The notes: generated from the sequence alone by a model not told the origin. Positions 1-12,844 are shown, numbered from the stretch's first letter. The stretch: 41,147 bases of DNA from an uncultured Pedobacter sp. (GCA_946478755.1 CAMLDJ010000020.1:1-41147), one strand, 5' to 3'. Made by a program: numbers and translations.

Positions 1-3000
1 GAATTATAAGGTGTAAACCTGACTCAAGGGATATATATTCTCTAACAGGCAAGTCTATAAGTTGTATTTACATAGATGACCAGGGTATTTATTGGCTGGG
101 ACCTTATCATGGAGGAGTCAATAAATACGACACAAATTTAAATTTGTTTCAACTGAAACAAAGTAATGTTTTTGACCAACATGGCCTTAATGCTTCCGTT
201 GTAACTTCATTTGCCGCATACAGGGACGATGAGATTTTCGTGGGTACTGATGGTGGGGGACTTAATTTATTTAATCGTAAAACAGAATTGTTTAAACGGT
301 TTAATTTCTCCTTAGGAAGTGGAATTACGCTGAGTAATGTTTCGATAATGGGTATGGAAATTACCAGGTCTAAGCAGTTGTATCTCGGAACCTATTCAAA
401 TGGTTTGGTAGTTATGGATCTAAAAACCGGCCGGTTCCGGCAGATTACGCCTCATAATAGTCCTGCTGCCCTGAATTCAGACGATATATTTTGCATGAAA
501 GAAGATAAGGAAGGAAAAATTTGGGTTGGTACCAACGGGGGTGGGGTAAACGTATTAAATGCGAACGATGAAGTTCTTGTAAAATATTGCAAAAATCCTA
601 AAGCAATAAATGAACGGGACTATCCGGGCAATAATTTTATAAGATTTATTGAAGAGGATAAGGTGGGGAATATTTGGATTGGCTCTTATGGTTCGGGAAT
701 TGCCGTTTATAATCCGGATAGCGGCAGGTTCATAGTGCACAATAAAGCCAACAGCAAACTTCCAAATGACCTGACCATGTCTATTTTAAAAGACCGGTCA
801 GGAAATATATGGGTTGGAACATTCAGCGGAGGCTTAAGTCTATTTGATAACAAGACGAATCAATTTACTACTTACGCTGGAAAAGATGGATTAAACAACG
901 CGACAGTTTATGCAATTGTTGAGGATAAACAAGGAAGAATCTGGGTAAGTACAAATAAAGGCATCAGCAGTTTCGACCTTAAAACAAAGAAATTTACCAA
1001 TTATACGATCTACAACGGTGTTCAAAATAACAATTTTGTTCTTGGTGCCGGTTTCAGCTCTTTAGACGGAGAAATCTATTTTGGCGGTGCGGATGGCTTC
1101 AATTATTTTAATCCCCAATATTTCAAGAAAAATAAAAATGTTCCACCGGTTCTTTTTACTGATCTGAAAATATCCAATACTTCAGTCGTTGCCGCTGCAG
1201 ACGGCCCTATAAAGGAACACATCTCGGTCGTTAAAGACATTTATTTAGATTATAAGCAGAATTTTACCCTTAGCTATGTCAGCGTAAACTACACAGCGCC
1301 TGAACAAAACAGGTATTCGTATCGTCTGGAAGGTTTTGACAATGAATGGATAGATGCCGGGAATTCCAAGTCGGTTTCCTATACCAATCTTGATCCCGGT
1401 GAATATGTGTTTCATGTAAAAGCCAGCAATAATGACGGACTTTGGAATGGGGCCGAAACTGCGATCAGAATTCATGTAATGCCACCCTTCTGGCGAACCA
1501 TATATGCTTATATCTTTTATGTGTTGGTCATCGTTGGTACACTGGTATATGTCAGACACAGGGGAATTCAAAAGCTGAAACTAAAATTCGCCCAGGTTCA
1601 GGAAAAGATGAGGGCCGAGCAGTTGATCGAAGAAGAGCGTAAAGAGGCTGAGCGTTTACGGGAGTTAGATAAACTAAAAATTAAATTTCTGACGAACCTG
1701 AGCCATGAGTTCCGGACGCCGCTATCATTGATCATGGGACCTGTTGAAAAATTGCTAACGGAAAAGCGAGATGCTGAAATTGCCGGCCCCCTGGCCATGA
1801 TCAAAAGAAATACAAGGAGATTGCTGAACCTTGTGAATCAAATCCTTGATTTCAGAAAAATGGAAGATCACGAACTGAGATTAAATCCTTCAGCAGTCGA
1901 TATTGTTTCTTTTATAAAGGAAGTGCTCGAATCATTTAACGATCTCAGCGAACGTAAGCAGATCCAGCTTATATTTAAAAGCCAGCTGAGATACTTTTAT
2001 ACTTTATTCGACCAGGATAAAATAGAACGGGTATTGTTTAACCTGCTTTCTAATGCATTCAAGTTTACGCCGGTTGGTGGAACAATCTCCCTGGAGCTGG
2101 AGAAAAATGACCGTTTCAAGAATGAAGCCACTTCACTGATTATAAAGGTCTCCGATACGGGTATCGGTATCTCTGCAGAAGACAAGGAAAAAATATTTGA
2201 TCGGTTTTTCCAAATTGATACAGGTGCACCGATTTTGAACCAAGGCAGCGGAATTGGTTTGTCGATTGTTAAGGAATTTGTCAAAATGCATGGCGGTAAT
2301 ATATCTGTTCAAAGTGAATTTGGCCAGGGCAGCAGTTTTATCATTGAGCTCCCTTTTACTACGAATGAAGCTCCCGATGAATTAACCATTGATTTTTCGA
2401 GTTCCATTAATTCAGGCCCGGACCAAGAAACTACGGCTGATACGGATGAAAACATAAACGGAATAGAAGTTCCTTCGGTTTTACTTGTGGAAGATAATGA
2501 GGATTTCAGATTTTACCTAAAGGATAGTTTAAAGTCATTTTATAAGATTTATGAAGCAAGTAACGGGCAGGAAGGATGGCAAAAGGCATTAGCTCACCAT
2601 CCCCAGGTTATTGTAAGTGATATCAATATGCCCTACATGAATGGAATAGAATTATGCTGTAAAGTGAAGTCCGATAAACGGACCAACCACATCCCGATTG
2701 TATTGCTAACTGCATTGACTGGAGAAGAAGAGCAGATCAGAGGATTGGAAACAGGGGCGAACGACTATTTAACTAAACCGTTTAACTTTGAAATTCTTAA
2801 TGCGAAAATTAAAAATCTGCTCGCACTAAATAAAAGCCTTAAAGATACCTATACCAAACAGATTAAGGTTCAAACGCCGGAGATTATAATCGAATCTCAT
2901 AGTAACAGGTTGTTAAATAAAGTCGTACTGTATATTGAAGAAAATCTAAATAACCCTAAGCTTTCCGTTGAAGATTTAGCAAAACATGTCGGAATGAGCA

Positions 3001-3260
3001 GAGGATCGTTATATCATAAAATTTTAGAGCTGACAGGACAGTCACCTGTGGAATATATCAGATCTGTAAAATTGGATAAGGCAACAGTTTTGCTGGAAAA
3101 GAGCGATCTGAATGTTTCTCAGATTGCCTATATGGTTGGCTTTGCTACGCCAAACTATTTTGCCAAATCCTTTAAGGCTAAATTCAACATGCAACCTTCA
3201 GAATTTATGCATTTAAGACGTAAAACAGATGATAATTTTGCTGGGGAAATTAAAGTCTAG
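1..3260 (+). CDS. Hybrid two-component system sensor/regulator (HTCS), 5' end outside window
   Basis: Membrane sensor that should detect xylan-derived oligosaccharides in the periplasm and activate the PUL. The frame is open from base 3 to the TAG at 3258-3260, so the gene starts upstream; its first visible residues already form a two-component-propeller repeat. Order seen: repeated propeller motifs (IWVGTNGGG, IWIGSYGSG, IWVGTFSGG) to about bp 1150, a Y_Y_Y domain about 1240-1480, one membrane helix about 1490-1555, a HisKA H-box (SHEFRTPL, His at about 1704), an HATPase domain (NLLSNAFKF, DTGIGI, GSGIGLSI), a receiver domain with the phospho-acceptor Asp at 2619 (SDINMP) and Lys in LTKPFN, and an AraC-type helix-turn-helix about 2920-3220. 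All catalytic motifs are present. It is adjacent and co-directional with the esterases, as for XynR-type regulators. The ligand is inferred from the neighbours. Confidence 0.95.
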   Translation, partial: IIRCKPDSRDIYSLTGKSISCIYIDDQGIYWLGPYHGGVNKYDTNLNLFQLKQSNVFDQHGLNASVVTSFAAYRDDEIFVGTDGGGLNLFNRKTELFKRFNFSLGSGITLSNVSIMGMEITRSKQLYLGTYSNGLVVMDLKTGRFRQITPHNSPAALNSDDIFCMKEDKEGKIWVGTNGGGVNVLNANDEVLVKYCKNPKAINERDYPGNNFIRFIEEDKVGNIWIGSYGSGIAVYNPDSGRFIVHNKANSKLPNDLTMSILKDRSGNIWVGTFSGGLSLFDNKTNQFTTYAGKDGLNNATVYAIVEDKQGRIWVSTNKGISSFDLKTKKFTNYTIYNGVQNNNFVLGAGFSSLDGEIYFGGADGFNYFNPQYFKKNKNVPPVLFTDLKISNTSVVAAADGPIKEHISVVKDIYLDYKQNFTLSYVSVNYTAPEQNRYSYRLEGFDNEWIDAGNSKSVSYTNLDPGEYVFHVKASNNDGLWNGAETAIRIHVMPPFWRTIYAYIFYVLVIVGTLVYVRHRGIQKLKLKFAQVQEKMRAEQLIEEERKEAERLRELDKLKIKFLTNLSHEFRTPLSLIMGPVEKLLTEKRDAEIAGPLAMIKRNTRRLLNLVNQILDFRKMEDHELRLNPSAVDIVSFIKEVLESFNDLSERKQIQLIFKSQLRYFYTLFDQDKIERVLFNLLSNAFKFTPVGGTISLELEKNDRFKNEATSLIIKVSDTGIGISAEDKEKIFDRFFQIDTGAPILNQGSGIGLSIVKEFVKMHGGNISVQSEFGQGSSFIIELPFTTNEAPDELTIDFSSSINSGPDQETTADTDENINGIEVPSVLLVEDNEDFRFYLKDSLKSFYKIYEASNGQEGWQKALAHHPQVIVSDINMPYMNGIELCCKVKSDKRTNHIPIVLLTALTGEEEQIRGLETGANDYLTKPFNFEILNAKIKNLLALNKSLKDTYTKQIKVQTPEIIIESHSNRLLNKVVLYIEENLNNPKLSVEDLAKHVGMSRGSLYHKILELTGQSPVEYIRSVKLDKATVLLEKSDLNVSQIAYMVGFATPNYFAKSFKAKFNMQPSEFMHLRRKTDDNFAGEIKV

Positions 3261-3394
3261 TCTCCGGTAGATTCTTCTTCGGCAGTTTAAACATTTATGC
3301 CTGCAATTTATACAAAACTGCTCCATATTCCTTTTTGTTTAAAGTAGGTTTGAAGCGCTGACCAATAGACATATACGACAGACGTTTGAGCCAA

Positions 3395-5326
3395 ATGATG
3401 CCATTTTCTTTTTTTTTATGCTTTAATTTTTTCCTTGTTGCCCAGGGCTACGCACAGATCCGGCTGCCACATTTGTTATGCGACAGTATGGTATTGCAAC
3501 GGGAAGCTGAACTTAAAATCTGGGGCTGGGCTTCACCGGGAGAAAAAGTCAATGTCAGCTTTAATGGTAAAAATACAAAAACCATTGCCACATCTGATGG
3601 GAGATGGCTCGCAAAACTTCCGGCCATGAAAGCCGGTGGGCCCTATAAAATGGAGCTCAAAGGGAAAAATACCATTGTATTGAAGGATATTTTAGTTGGG
3701 GATGTATGGTTGTGTGCCGGACAGTCTAATATGGTTCACCAGATGAGGTTGCATAACATCACCTATGCTGATGACATCGCCAATGCAAACTATCCGGAAA
3801 TCAGGCAATACTGGATCTCTCCCGCTACAAAATTTACCGGCCCTTCAGAAGATCTTCCGCGAAGCTATTGGAAGTCGGCTAATCCGACGGATGTCAATGA
3901 CTTTTCTGTAGTGGCCTTTTTCTTCGCAAAACAAATCTTTATGAAATATGGAATTCCCATTGGCATCATCAACTCAAGTGTTGGTGGTACATCAATAGAA
4001 TCATGGATAAGTGAGGATGGATTAAGGGATTTCGATGGCCTGTCTGAAATAATTTTGCGTAATAAAGATACTTCATATGTAAAAGGCATCAATCGCATGG
4101 CTTCTTCCAGTCCGGTTAAGAAGATGATAAGCGCCGATAAAGGTTTAAATGAAAGTGTCAAATGGTACGAGCCTGATTATGTCCCCAAAGGCTGGAGAAA
4201 TATCAATATTCCGGGTTATTGGGAGGACCAAGGGATTCGTGATCTGGATGGAGTGGTTTGGTACCGTAGAGAATTTGATGTTCCTCCTGCTATGGCCGGA
4301 ATTCCTGCACGCATCCATATGGGAAGGATTGTTGATGCGGATAGATATTACGTAAATGGCCAACAGGTAGGTAGTACAGGATATCAATATCCGCAGCGGA
4401 GATACCATCTAAATCCAGGTGTATTGAAACCGGGAAAAAATATCTTTGTGATCAGAGTAGAAAATTCAGCTGGAAAAGGAGGGTTTGTGCCGGATAAACC
4501 TTATTATATTGAGGCTGGTAGTCACAGTATTGATTTAAAAGGAGAATGGCATTATAAGGTAGGAGAGGCCTATATCCCTGCGGATAAGACAAGATTTGCT
4601 GGTGCCCTGCAACAAGCCCCGCCTGCCGCACGCTATAATGCAATGATCGCTCCGTTAACAAACTGTAATTTAAAAGGTGTATTGTGGTACCAAGGGGAAA
4701 GCAATGTTGGAAATGCAGGCATTTATAAAAAATTATTACCATCAATGATTGGGGATTGGCGGAAAAACTTTGACAGGCCCGATCTGCCTTTTTTCTATGT
4801 CCAGCTGCCTAATTACGGGGATATGTGTTATCAGCCTGCTGAAAGTGAATTCGCTCTGATCCGGGAAGCCGCATTGCAAACCCTCAAAGTGCCATTTACG
4901 GGAATGGCGGTAACAATTGATCTTGGGGAATGGAACGATATCCATCCAGATAACAAAAAAGACGTAGGAGAAAGACTCGCGCTGATTGCAAGACACGCTA
5001 CCTACAAGGAGAAAAATCTTGTTTATTCAGGGCCTGTTTATCAATCTTCGGAAATTAAAGGAGATAAGATTGTGGTAAGTTTTAACCAGGTGGGGAGTGG
5101 CCTGATCACAATTGACGGAGAGCCGCTTTCTCAATTTGAAATCGCGGCTGAGGATAAAAAGTTTGTATGGGCCAGTGCTAAAATCGAAAATGATGTTGTT
5201 GTGGTATGGTCTGCTGAGATCAAGCGTCCCAGGTTCATTCGTTACGCATGGTCAGATAACCCGGTTAACCCAAATTTATACAATGCAGAAAAATTACCCG
5301 CTTCACCATTTCGTACAGATGAGTAA
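3395..5326 (+). CDS. SASA-family (sialate O-acetylesterase-like) SGNH acetylesterase
   Basis: Probable periplasmic or surface O-acetylesterase of 643 residues that would remove acetyl groups from hemicellulose oligosaccharides. The N-terminus is a signal peptide (hydrophobic run ending GYAQ). Block I is GQSNM with the candidate nucleophile Ser111. A second conserved block is WYQGESN, and DLGEWNDIHP supplies the candidate Asp509 and His517. A beta-sandwich-like insertion (WYRREFDVP... GRIVDADRYYVNG) splits the hydrolase domain at about residues 260-370, as is usual in the large members. I chose ATG 3395 (or 3398) because the upstream TTG adds nothing to the signal peptide. Members of this Pfam family (PF03629) in plant-polysaccharide PULs act on acetylated xylan or xyloglucan; CAZy CE20 is possible. 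True sialate substrates are unlikely in this context. It lies 134 bp after the HTCS gene. Confidence 0.88.
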   Translation: MMPFSFFLCFNFFLVAQGYAQIRLPHLLCDSMVLQREAELKIWGWASPGEKVNVSFNGKNTKTIATSDGRWLAKLPAMKAGGPYKMELKGKNTIVLKDILVGDVWLCAGQSNMVHQMRLHNITYADDIANANYPEIRQYWISPATKFTGPSEDLPRSYWKSANPTDVNDFSVVAFFFAKQIFMKYGIPIGIINSSVGGTSIESWISEDGLRDFDGLSEIILRNKDTSYVKGINRMASSSPVKKMISADKGLNESVKWYEPDYVPKGWRNINIPGYWEDQGIRDLDGVVWYRREFDVPPAMAGIPARIHMGRIVDADRYYVNGQQVGSTGYQYPQRRYHLNPGVLKPGKNIFVIRVENSAGKGGFVPDKPYYIEAGSHSIDLKGEWHYKVGEAYIPADKTRFAGALQQAPPAARYNAMIAPLTNCNLKGVLWYQGESNVGNAGIYKKLLPSMIGDWRKNFDRPDLPFFYVQLPNYGDMCYQPAESEFALIREAALQTLKVPFTGMAVTIDLGEWNDIHPDNKKDVGERLALIARHATYKEKNLVYSGPVYQSSEIKGDKIVVSFNQVGSGLITIDGEPLSQFEIAAEDKKFVWASAKIENDVVVVWSAEIKRPRFIRYAWSDNPVNPNLYNAEKLPASPFRTDE

Positions 5327-5371
5327 TTCCTGATCTGGATAGATTTGTTCCTTTGTACAGGCGGGATTTAA

Positions 5372-6229
<858 letters not shown>

Positions 6230-6269
6230 TTTTCAATTTCAAAAAGATCCACCATGCGTAGTTTTTTCT

Positions 6270-7422
<1,153 letters not shown>

Positions 7423-7481
7423 TGCTTGCGAAGCTTGATGAATTAAAAGTTAGTTTAGTTAATTGTAATTTGGATATAGAT

Positions 7482-9905
7482 ATGTGGAAATATTTAAGCG
7501 GGACAAATCTTCAGGAATTTTGTAGCAAGATTGGTCAGTTGACCGCAGTAGTGCTGATGCTGAATGGACCACTCCATGCACAGGAGAAGCTGTATCAGAA
7601 TACGTTCCCGTTAGCGCAGGTTAAACTGTCGGACGGCCCTTTTAGGAAAGCCAGAGATCTCAATATTAAAACGCTTTTAGCGTACGATGTAGATCGTTTG
7701 CTCGCCCCATATTTGAAACAAGCAGGAATCCCGCCTAAAAAACCTAGTTATAAAAACTGGGAAGGCCTGGATGGGCATATCGGTGGTCACTATTTAACAG
7801 CCATGGCACTCAACTATGCTTCCACTAAAAATCCCGACTGCAAATGGCGTATGGATTACATGGTAGCAGAATTGAAAGCTTGCCAGAAGGCCAATACAGT
7901 AGCTCATCCTGGCTGGGGCCAGGGTTATGTTGGGGGAGTTCCCAATAGTAATGAAATATGGTCTACGTTTAAAAAAGGAGATTTTAAAGCTTATCGTGCT
8001 GCATGGGTTCCATGGTACAACGTACATAAAATGTATGCAGGCCTGCGCGATGCCTGGTTATATGGAGGCAATACGGAGGCTAAAGAAATCTTTTTGAAGT
8101 TTTGCGACTGGGCAATTGATCTGACCGCTGAACTTACAGATCAACAAATGCAAGCCATGCTCGATACGGAGCATGGAGGAATGAACGAAGAATTAGCCGA
8201 TGCCTATCAAATTACCGGCGATAAAAAATATCTTAAAGCGGCGAAGCGGTTTTCACACCATCAGCTGCTCAGCCCTTTATCAAAAGGCCTGGATGACCTG
8301 GATAACAAACATGCCAATACGCAGGTGCCAAAAGCTATTGGTTTTCAGCGCATAGCTGAACTGAGTAAGGACGCTCAATACGAAAAATCTGGAAGTTTTT
8401 TCTGGGAGACTGTAACAAGAAACAGGTCTCTGGCATTTGGTGGAAACAGCAGGCGTGAGTTTTTTCCCAGTGTAGCTGCCAGCAAAGACTTTGTAAATGA
8501 TGTTGAAGGGCCTGAATCCTGTAACACCTATAATATGCTGAAGCTTACTGAAGGATTGTTCAGGCAACATCCGGACGCAAAATATGTAGATTTCTACGAA
8601 CGGGCGTTGTACAACCACATTTTATCAACCCAACACCCTGAACATGGGGGCTACGTTTACTTTACTCCGGTACGACCAAGGCATTATCGGGTGTATTCTG
8701 CTCCGAATGAAGCCATGTGGTGCTGCGTAGGAAGTGGGATGGAAAATCATGGAAAATACAATGAATTTATATATACCCATAAAGAAGACTCCTTATACCT
8801 GAATTTATTTATCGCCTCCACCTTGAACTGGAAGGAAAAGGGCATTACGCTGAAGCAGGAAACTTCTTTCCCGGAAGAGGAGCAAACTAAAGTTATGATA
8901 ACGGGCGGAATTGCAAAGTTCACCTTGATGCTGAGGTACCCTTCCTGGGTAAAAGACGGAGCTATGCAAATCTTAATCAATGGTCAGGTGATACCTTATC
9001 GGAAGTTATCGACCTCTTATATTGCAATTCAAAGAACCTGGAAAAAGGGAGATGTCATGAAGGTTGTCTTACCGATGCAAACCTCCATCGAACGCATGCC
9101 AAATGTACCGGAATATGTAGCCATACTACATGGCCCAATTCTTTTAGCAGCCAAAACGGAGACAGAAAAAATAAATGGGCTGGTTGCCGACGACAGTCGC
9201 TGGGGTCATATCGCGGGAGGGCAAAAACTGGCTGTCGACAAAGCACCCATCATTATTGACGATAACCTGCAGGCTATAGCAGAAAAGATCGTACCTGTCA
9301 AGGGAAGAAGTCCGCTTTCTTTCACCTTTGCAAATGAAAGGATCATTAATCCAGAAAAACTACTCCTTGAACCTTTCTATAAAATTCACGATTCAAGATA
9401 CATGGCCTATTGGATGACCTTGTCCCCGCTACAATACGTAAACTATCTGGACTCTGTTTCAAAAGTGGAGGCGGATAGACTGGCCCTGGACAAACGGACG
9501 GTAGATTTTGTCACTCCTGGTGAGCAGCAGCCGGAGGTAGATCATGCGCTTCGGCACGAAAATTCCCGCGTGGGTAGTAACGCTGATGAATTTTGGCGCG
9601 AAGCCTCCAATGGAGGGTACTTTAGCTACAACCTATCCACTACTGGAAATCAAAATATTGCGCTCAATGTAAGGTACCATTCCACGGGTCGTAATGGTCA
9701 AAAATTCGAAATCTATATCGATGATCGTCAATTCAAAACTGTGGATCACCTGCAAACCGTTGGAAAGTCTGGATTTTATCAGGAAGAATATTTGATTCCA
9801 CACGAAATGTTAAAAGGAAAGCAGCAGGTTCGGATCAAATTTTCCGCCCTGCCTGGAAAAGCGACCGGTGCGATTTACAAAATCCGTATGGTAAAACCTC
9901 AATAG
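7482..9905 (+). CDS. GH127 beta-L-arabinofuranosidase-like protein (DUF1680 family)
   Basis: Large exported glycoside hydrolase of 807 residues, expected to release L-arabinose from arabinoxylan-derived oligosaccharides. The GH127 zinc/thiol active site is visible: EGPESC (Glu342 and Cys347 from this start) and MWCCVGSG (Cys414, Cys415). These match the Glu/Cys/Cys-Cys set of HypBA1, where one of the paired Cys is the nucleophile. Other family blocks are GHYLTAMALNYA and HGGMNEELADAY. C-terminal beta-rich domains of the DUF4986 type (AILHGPILLAAK) follow from about residue 540. I chose ATG 7482 because it places a hydrophobic signal peptide ending HAQ at the N-terminus; an upstream ATG at 7422 would add 20 polar residues. 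The gene ends at a clear hairpin terminator. Confidence 0.9.
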   Translation: MWKYLSGTNLQEFCSKIGQLTAVVLMLNGPLHAQEKLYQNTFPLAQVKLSDGPFRKARDLNIKTLLAYDVDRLLAPYLKQAGIPPKKPSYKNWEGLDGHIGGHYLTAMALNYASTKNPDCKWRMDYMVAELKACQKANTVAHPGWGQGYVGGVPNSNEIWSTFKKGDFKAYRAAWVPWYNVHKMYAGLRDAWLYGGNTEAKEIFLKFCDWAIDLTAELTDQQMQAMLDTEHGGMNEELADAYQITGDKKYLKAAKRFSHHQLLSPLSKGLDDLDNKHANTQVPKAIGFQRIAELSKDAQYEKSGSFFWETVTRNRSLAFGGNSRREFFPSVAASKDFVNDVEGPESCNTYNMLKLTEGLFRQHPDAKYVDFYERALYNHILSTQHPEHGGYVYFTPVRPRHYRVYSAPNEAMWCCVGSGMENHGKYNEFIYTHKEDSLYLNLFIASTLNWKEKGITLKQETSFPEEEQTKVMITGGIAKFTLMLRYPSWVKDGAMQILINGQVIPYRKLSTSYIAIQRTWKKGDVMKVVLPMQTSIERMPNVPEYVAILHGPILLAAKTETEKINGLVADDSRWGHIAGGQKLAVDKAPIIIDDNLQAIAEKIVPVKGRSPLSFTFANERIINPEKLLLEPFYKIHDSRYMAYWMTLSPLQYVNYLDSVSKVEADRLALDKRTVDFVTPGEQQPEVDHALRHENSRVGSNADEFWREASNGGYFSYNLSTTGNQNIALNVRYHSTGRNGQKFEIYIDDRQFKTVDHLQTVGKSGFYQEEYLIPHEMLKGKQQVRIKFSALPGKATGAIYKIRMVKPQ

Positions 9906-9918
9906 CTACCAGCCACCA

Positions 9919-9946
9919 CTCATGGCGCCCATGAGGTCATTTTTTT
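9919..9946 (+). terminator. Rho-independent terminator after GH127
   Basis: A perfect 7-bp stem (CTCATGG / CCATGAG) with a CGC loop is followed after four bases by a run of seven T. It begins 14 bp after the GH127 stop, so it should end the esterase-GH127 transcript and separate it from the GH43-GH10 gene. Confidence 0.7.
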
Positions 9947-9969
9947 AATGAACGGGTTTGAGATCTGAA

Positions 9970-9988
9970 CATTATTAGCACAATAATG
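9970..9988. promoter_or_regulatory. Inverted repeat upstream of GH43-GH10 (candidate operator)
   Basis: CATTATT and AATAATG form a perfect 7-bp inverted repeat with a 5-bp spacer, 199 bp before the GH43-GH10 start. No U-tract follows, so it is more likely a protein-binding dyad than a terminator. Confidence 0.3.
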
Positions 9989-10016
9989 CCGATAAGTTCC
10001 AATGTCGATCGCAAAC

Positions 10017-10035
10017 AAGTACTAATATTGTACTT
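10017..10035. promoter_or_regulatory. Second inverted repeat upstream of GH43-GH10
   Basis: AAGTAC and GTACTT form a perfect 6-bp inverted repeat around a 7-bp AT-rich spacer, 29 bp downstream of the previous dyad. Together with it this marks the 281-bp gap before GH43-GH10 as a likely control region. Confidence 0.3.
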
Positions 10036-10186
10036 ACACAACGGCAGTCGACAATCTGTATAACCACGTATAAACTAATCTTTACGACATTTCCACTAAA
10101 CCTCGCCAGCGGTATACAGTGGTATTGAAGTAGGCTTTGATCATTAAAAACAGCTATAGTCATCATAAAACGTTAAATAAAATCTC

Positions 10187-12844
10187 ATGAAGTCAACAAT
10201 TTTATCAATTGTTTTTATACGCTGCGCTTATTGCAGTATATTAATCAATCTGATAGGTCTTCCCAGTCCCTTGTTTGCTCAACAGCTACCAGCCCATAAC
10301 CCCCTTATTTTTGCTGATGTGCCGGACTTGTCCATGGTTCGCGTAGGCAATTCCTACTATATGAGCAGCACCACCATGCACATGAGTCCGGGTTTGCCCA
10401 TCATGAAATCCAAAGATATGAGCAACTGGTGTTTGGTAAATTATGCGTATGATACACTGACAAACATCGATGATCTCAACCTGGGTAATGGGAAAAGTGC
10501 CTACGGCAAAGGTACCTGGGCAAGTAGCTTGCGTTATCACAACGGTACATTTTACGTCAGTACCTTTGCCCAAACTACCGGCAAAACGTATATCTACAGC
10601 ACCAGGAATATTGAAAAGGGGCCATGGAAAGTGCAATCATTCAGACCAAGTTTTCATGACCATTCCTTGTTTTTTGATGACGATGGTAAAGTATACATGG
10701 TCTACGGTGCCAGGAAAATTAAAATGGTAGAGCTGAAAGCCGATTTATCAGGTGTCAACACGGATGTACCCGAGCGTGTCATTATAGAAGATGCAAGTCT
10801 TCCTTCAGGAACGGGGATTGGCCTGCCGGCGGAAGGCTCACAATTGTTTAAAATAAAAGGTAAATATTACCTTTTTAACATCACCTGGCCGAGAGGAGGG
10901 ATGCGGACTGTAGTCATACATCGGGCAGATAAAATAACTGGGCCCTATGAAGGTAAAGTCGGCCTGCAAGATATTGGCGTGGCACAGGGTGGTCTGATCG
11001 ATATGCCTAATGGAGAATGGTACGCCTATCTGTTCCGCGATTTCGGAGCAGTGGGGCGGATTCCTTATCTGGTGCCAGTGAAATGGCAAGGTGGCTGGCC
11101 CATATTGGGAGCCGATGCGAAAGTTCCGGAAAAGCTGAATTTGCCGCAAAACTCGAGTCTGATCCCTGGAATAGTAGCCTCAGACGAGTTTAGCCGCAAG
11201 CCGGGTGAGGCCGATTTGCCATTGGCCTGGCAATGGAACCATCAGCCTGAAGCGAAACTTTGGTCGGTAAAGAACAGAACAGGTTACCTGAGGTTGCAAA
11301 CTGGAAGAATCGATACCAATTTTCTGTTGGCCAGAAATACGTTGACGCAAAGGACAATTGGCCCGTTTTCGGCCGGATCAACCGCAGTCGATATTGCCAA
11401 CCTGAAGGATGGTGATTTTACAGGGCTGGGGATCTTACAGAAAAATTATGGACTGATCGGCATTGAACGGGAAGGGAATGACAACTACATCATCGTCATT
11501 GATGCCGGAACTGGCCGACCTGTAAGAGGTAAACGGATCAAAGTCCGTCAGCATAAGGTTTATCTCAAGGTCGAATGTGACTTTGCGCAAAGACGGGATA
11601 TCGCCAGTTTCTTTTATAGCCTGGATGGGAAGGTGTGGGAAGCCTTAGGAAATCCCTTAAAAATGACCTATACCATTCCTCATTTTATGGGCTATCGTTT
11701 TGCATTATTTAACTATGCGAAAAAGCAGGTTGGTGGTTATGCTGATTTTGATTATTTCCACATATCCGACCAGAAAGGCCATAAGTTTGGAAATATTCCA
11801 CTTAAAGATGCTTTTAAAAACAAGTTTCATATCGGCGTCGCTTTAAATACCCGACAGATCTGGGGTAGAGATACGGCTGCTGTAAATATTGTCAAGTCAC
11901 AGTTCAGTTCAATAGTTGCGGAAAATTGTATGAAAAGTATGTCTCTGCAACCCGTAGAAGGACGGTTTCAATTCAGCGATGCCGATAGGTTTGTCGAATT
12001 TGGGACAAAAAACAATATGTTTATTACCGGACACACTTTGATATGGCATTCGCAAGCACCTAAATGGTTTTTTGTCGATTCTGCAGGTAAGGACGTGTCT
12101 CGGGAAGTACTTATAAAACGGATGAAAAACCATATTACTACTGTTGTTTCCCGTTATAAGGGCCGCATCAAAGGATGGGATGTGGTTAATGAAGCGATAT
12201 TGGATGATGGTTCTTTCCGAAAAAGTAAATTCTACAACATCATTGGTGAAGACTTTATTCGCCTGGCCTTTGAATTTGCACATGCTGCTGATCCTTCGGC
12301 TGAACTTTATTATAACGATTTTTCAATGGCACTTGAAGGAAAGCGTAAGGGGGTAGTTAACATGTTAATGAAGCTAAAGAATGCAGGCATAAAAGTCGCA
12401 GGGGTTGGGATGCAGGGCCATTTAGGTTTGGACTATCCGGCTATTGGGGATTTTGAAAAAAGTATGCTGGCTTTTTTTGCTACCGGGGCTCATGTAATGA
12501 TTACCGAATTGGATGTTACCGTATTACCAAGTCCCAGGCCTAACATGGGAGCAGACGTTAGCCAGAATTATGCATATAAAAAGGAAATAAATCCTTATGC
12601 CGATGGATTACCAGACGCAATTGGAACAAAGTTAAGAAACCGGTATGTTGACTTCTTCAAATTATTTTTAAAACATCAGGAGAAAATTAGCAGGGTTACG
12701 CTTTGGGGAGTTACAGATGGTGATTCCTGGAAAAATAATTGGCCGGTTCCGGGCCGTAAGGATTACCCTTTATGGTTCGATCGTCAGTATAAAGCTAAGC
12801 CATTTGTACAGGAAATAGCTGAAATGGCATTAAACAGCATCTAA
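10187..12844 (+). CDS. GH43-GH10 fusion: beta-xylosidase/arabinofuranosidase plus endo-xylanase
   Basis: An 885-residue exported two-enzyme protein. After a signal peptide (to about residue 32) comes a GH43 propeller with the usual three acids: base Asp47 (ADVPDLSM), pKa-modulating Asp158 ([11 protein letters not shown]) and acid Glu216 (LPAEGSQLF). Sequence style ([15 protein letters not shown]) resembles GH43 subfamily 12. A concanavalin-like C-terminal domain spans about 325-525. A full GH10 barrel fills about 540-885, with acid/base Glu669 (WDVVNEAI) and nucleophile Glu774 (ITELDV). Both active sites look intact. One polypeptide could cut xylo-oligosaccharides internally and trim their ends or side chains. 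It has no lipoprotein Cys, so it is probably periplasmic. It is preceded by its own upstream dyads and a terminator, suggesting a separate promoter. Confidence 0.92.
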   Translation: MKSTILSIVFIRCAYCSILINLIGLPSPLFAQQLPAHNPLIFADVPDLSMVRVGNSYYMSSTTMHMSPGLPIMKSKDMSNWCLVNYAYDTLTNIDDLNLGNGKSAYGKGTWASSLRYHNGTFYVSTFAQTTGKTYIYSTRNIEKGPWKVQSFRPSFHDHSLFFDDDGKVYMVYGARKIKMVELKADLSGVNTDVPERVIIEDASLPSGTGIGLPAEGSQLFKIKGKYYLFNITWPRGGMRTVVIHRADKITGPYEGKVGLQDIGVAQGGLIDMPNGEWYAYLFRDFGAVGRIPYLVPVKWQGGWPILGADAKVPEKLNLPQNSSLIPGIVASDEFSRKPGEADLPLAWQWNHQPEAKLWSVKNRTGYLRLQTGRIDTNFLLARNTLTQRTIGPFSAGSTAVDIANLKDGDFTGLGILQKNYGLIGIEREGNDNYIIVIDAGTGRPVRGKRIKVRQHKVYLKVECDFAQRRDIASFFYSLDGKVWEALGNPLKMTYTIPHFMGYRFALFNYAKKQVGGYADFDYFHISDQKGHKFGNIPLKDAFKNKFHIGVALNTRQIWGRDTAAVNIVKSQFSSIVAENCMKSMSLQPVEGRFQFSDADRFVEFGTKNNMFITGHTLIWHSQAPKWFFVDSAGKDVSREVLIKRMKNHITTVVSRYKGRIKGWDVVNEAILDDGSFRKSKFYNIIGEDFIRLAFEFAHAADPSAELYYNDFSMALEGKRKGVVNMLMKLKNAGIKVAGVGMQGHLGLDYPAIGDFEKSMLAFFATGAHVMITELDVTVLPSPRPNMGADVSQNYAYKKEINPYADGLPDAIGTKLRNRYVDFFKLFLKHQEKISRVTLWGVTDGDSWKNNWPVPGRKDYPLWFDRQYKAKPFVQEIAEMALNSI

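Noticed and set aside
1..3260. HTCS as a truncated gene
   Set aside because: The missing N-terminus is due to the window edge; the frame is open to the first bases and all visible domains are intact.
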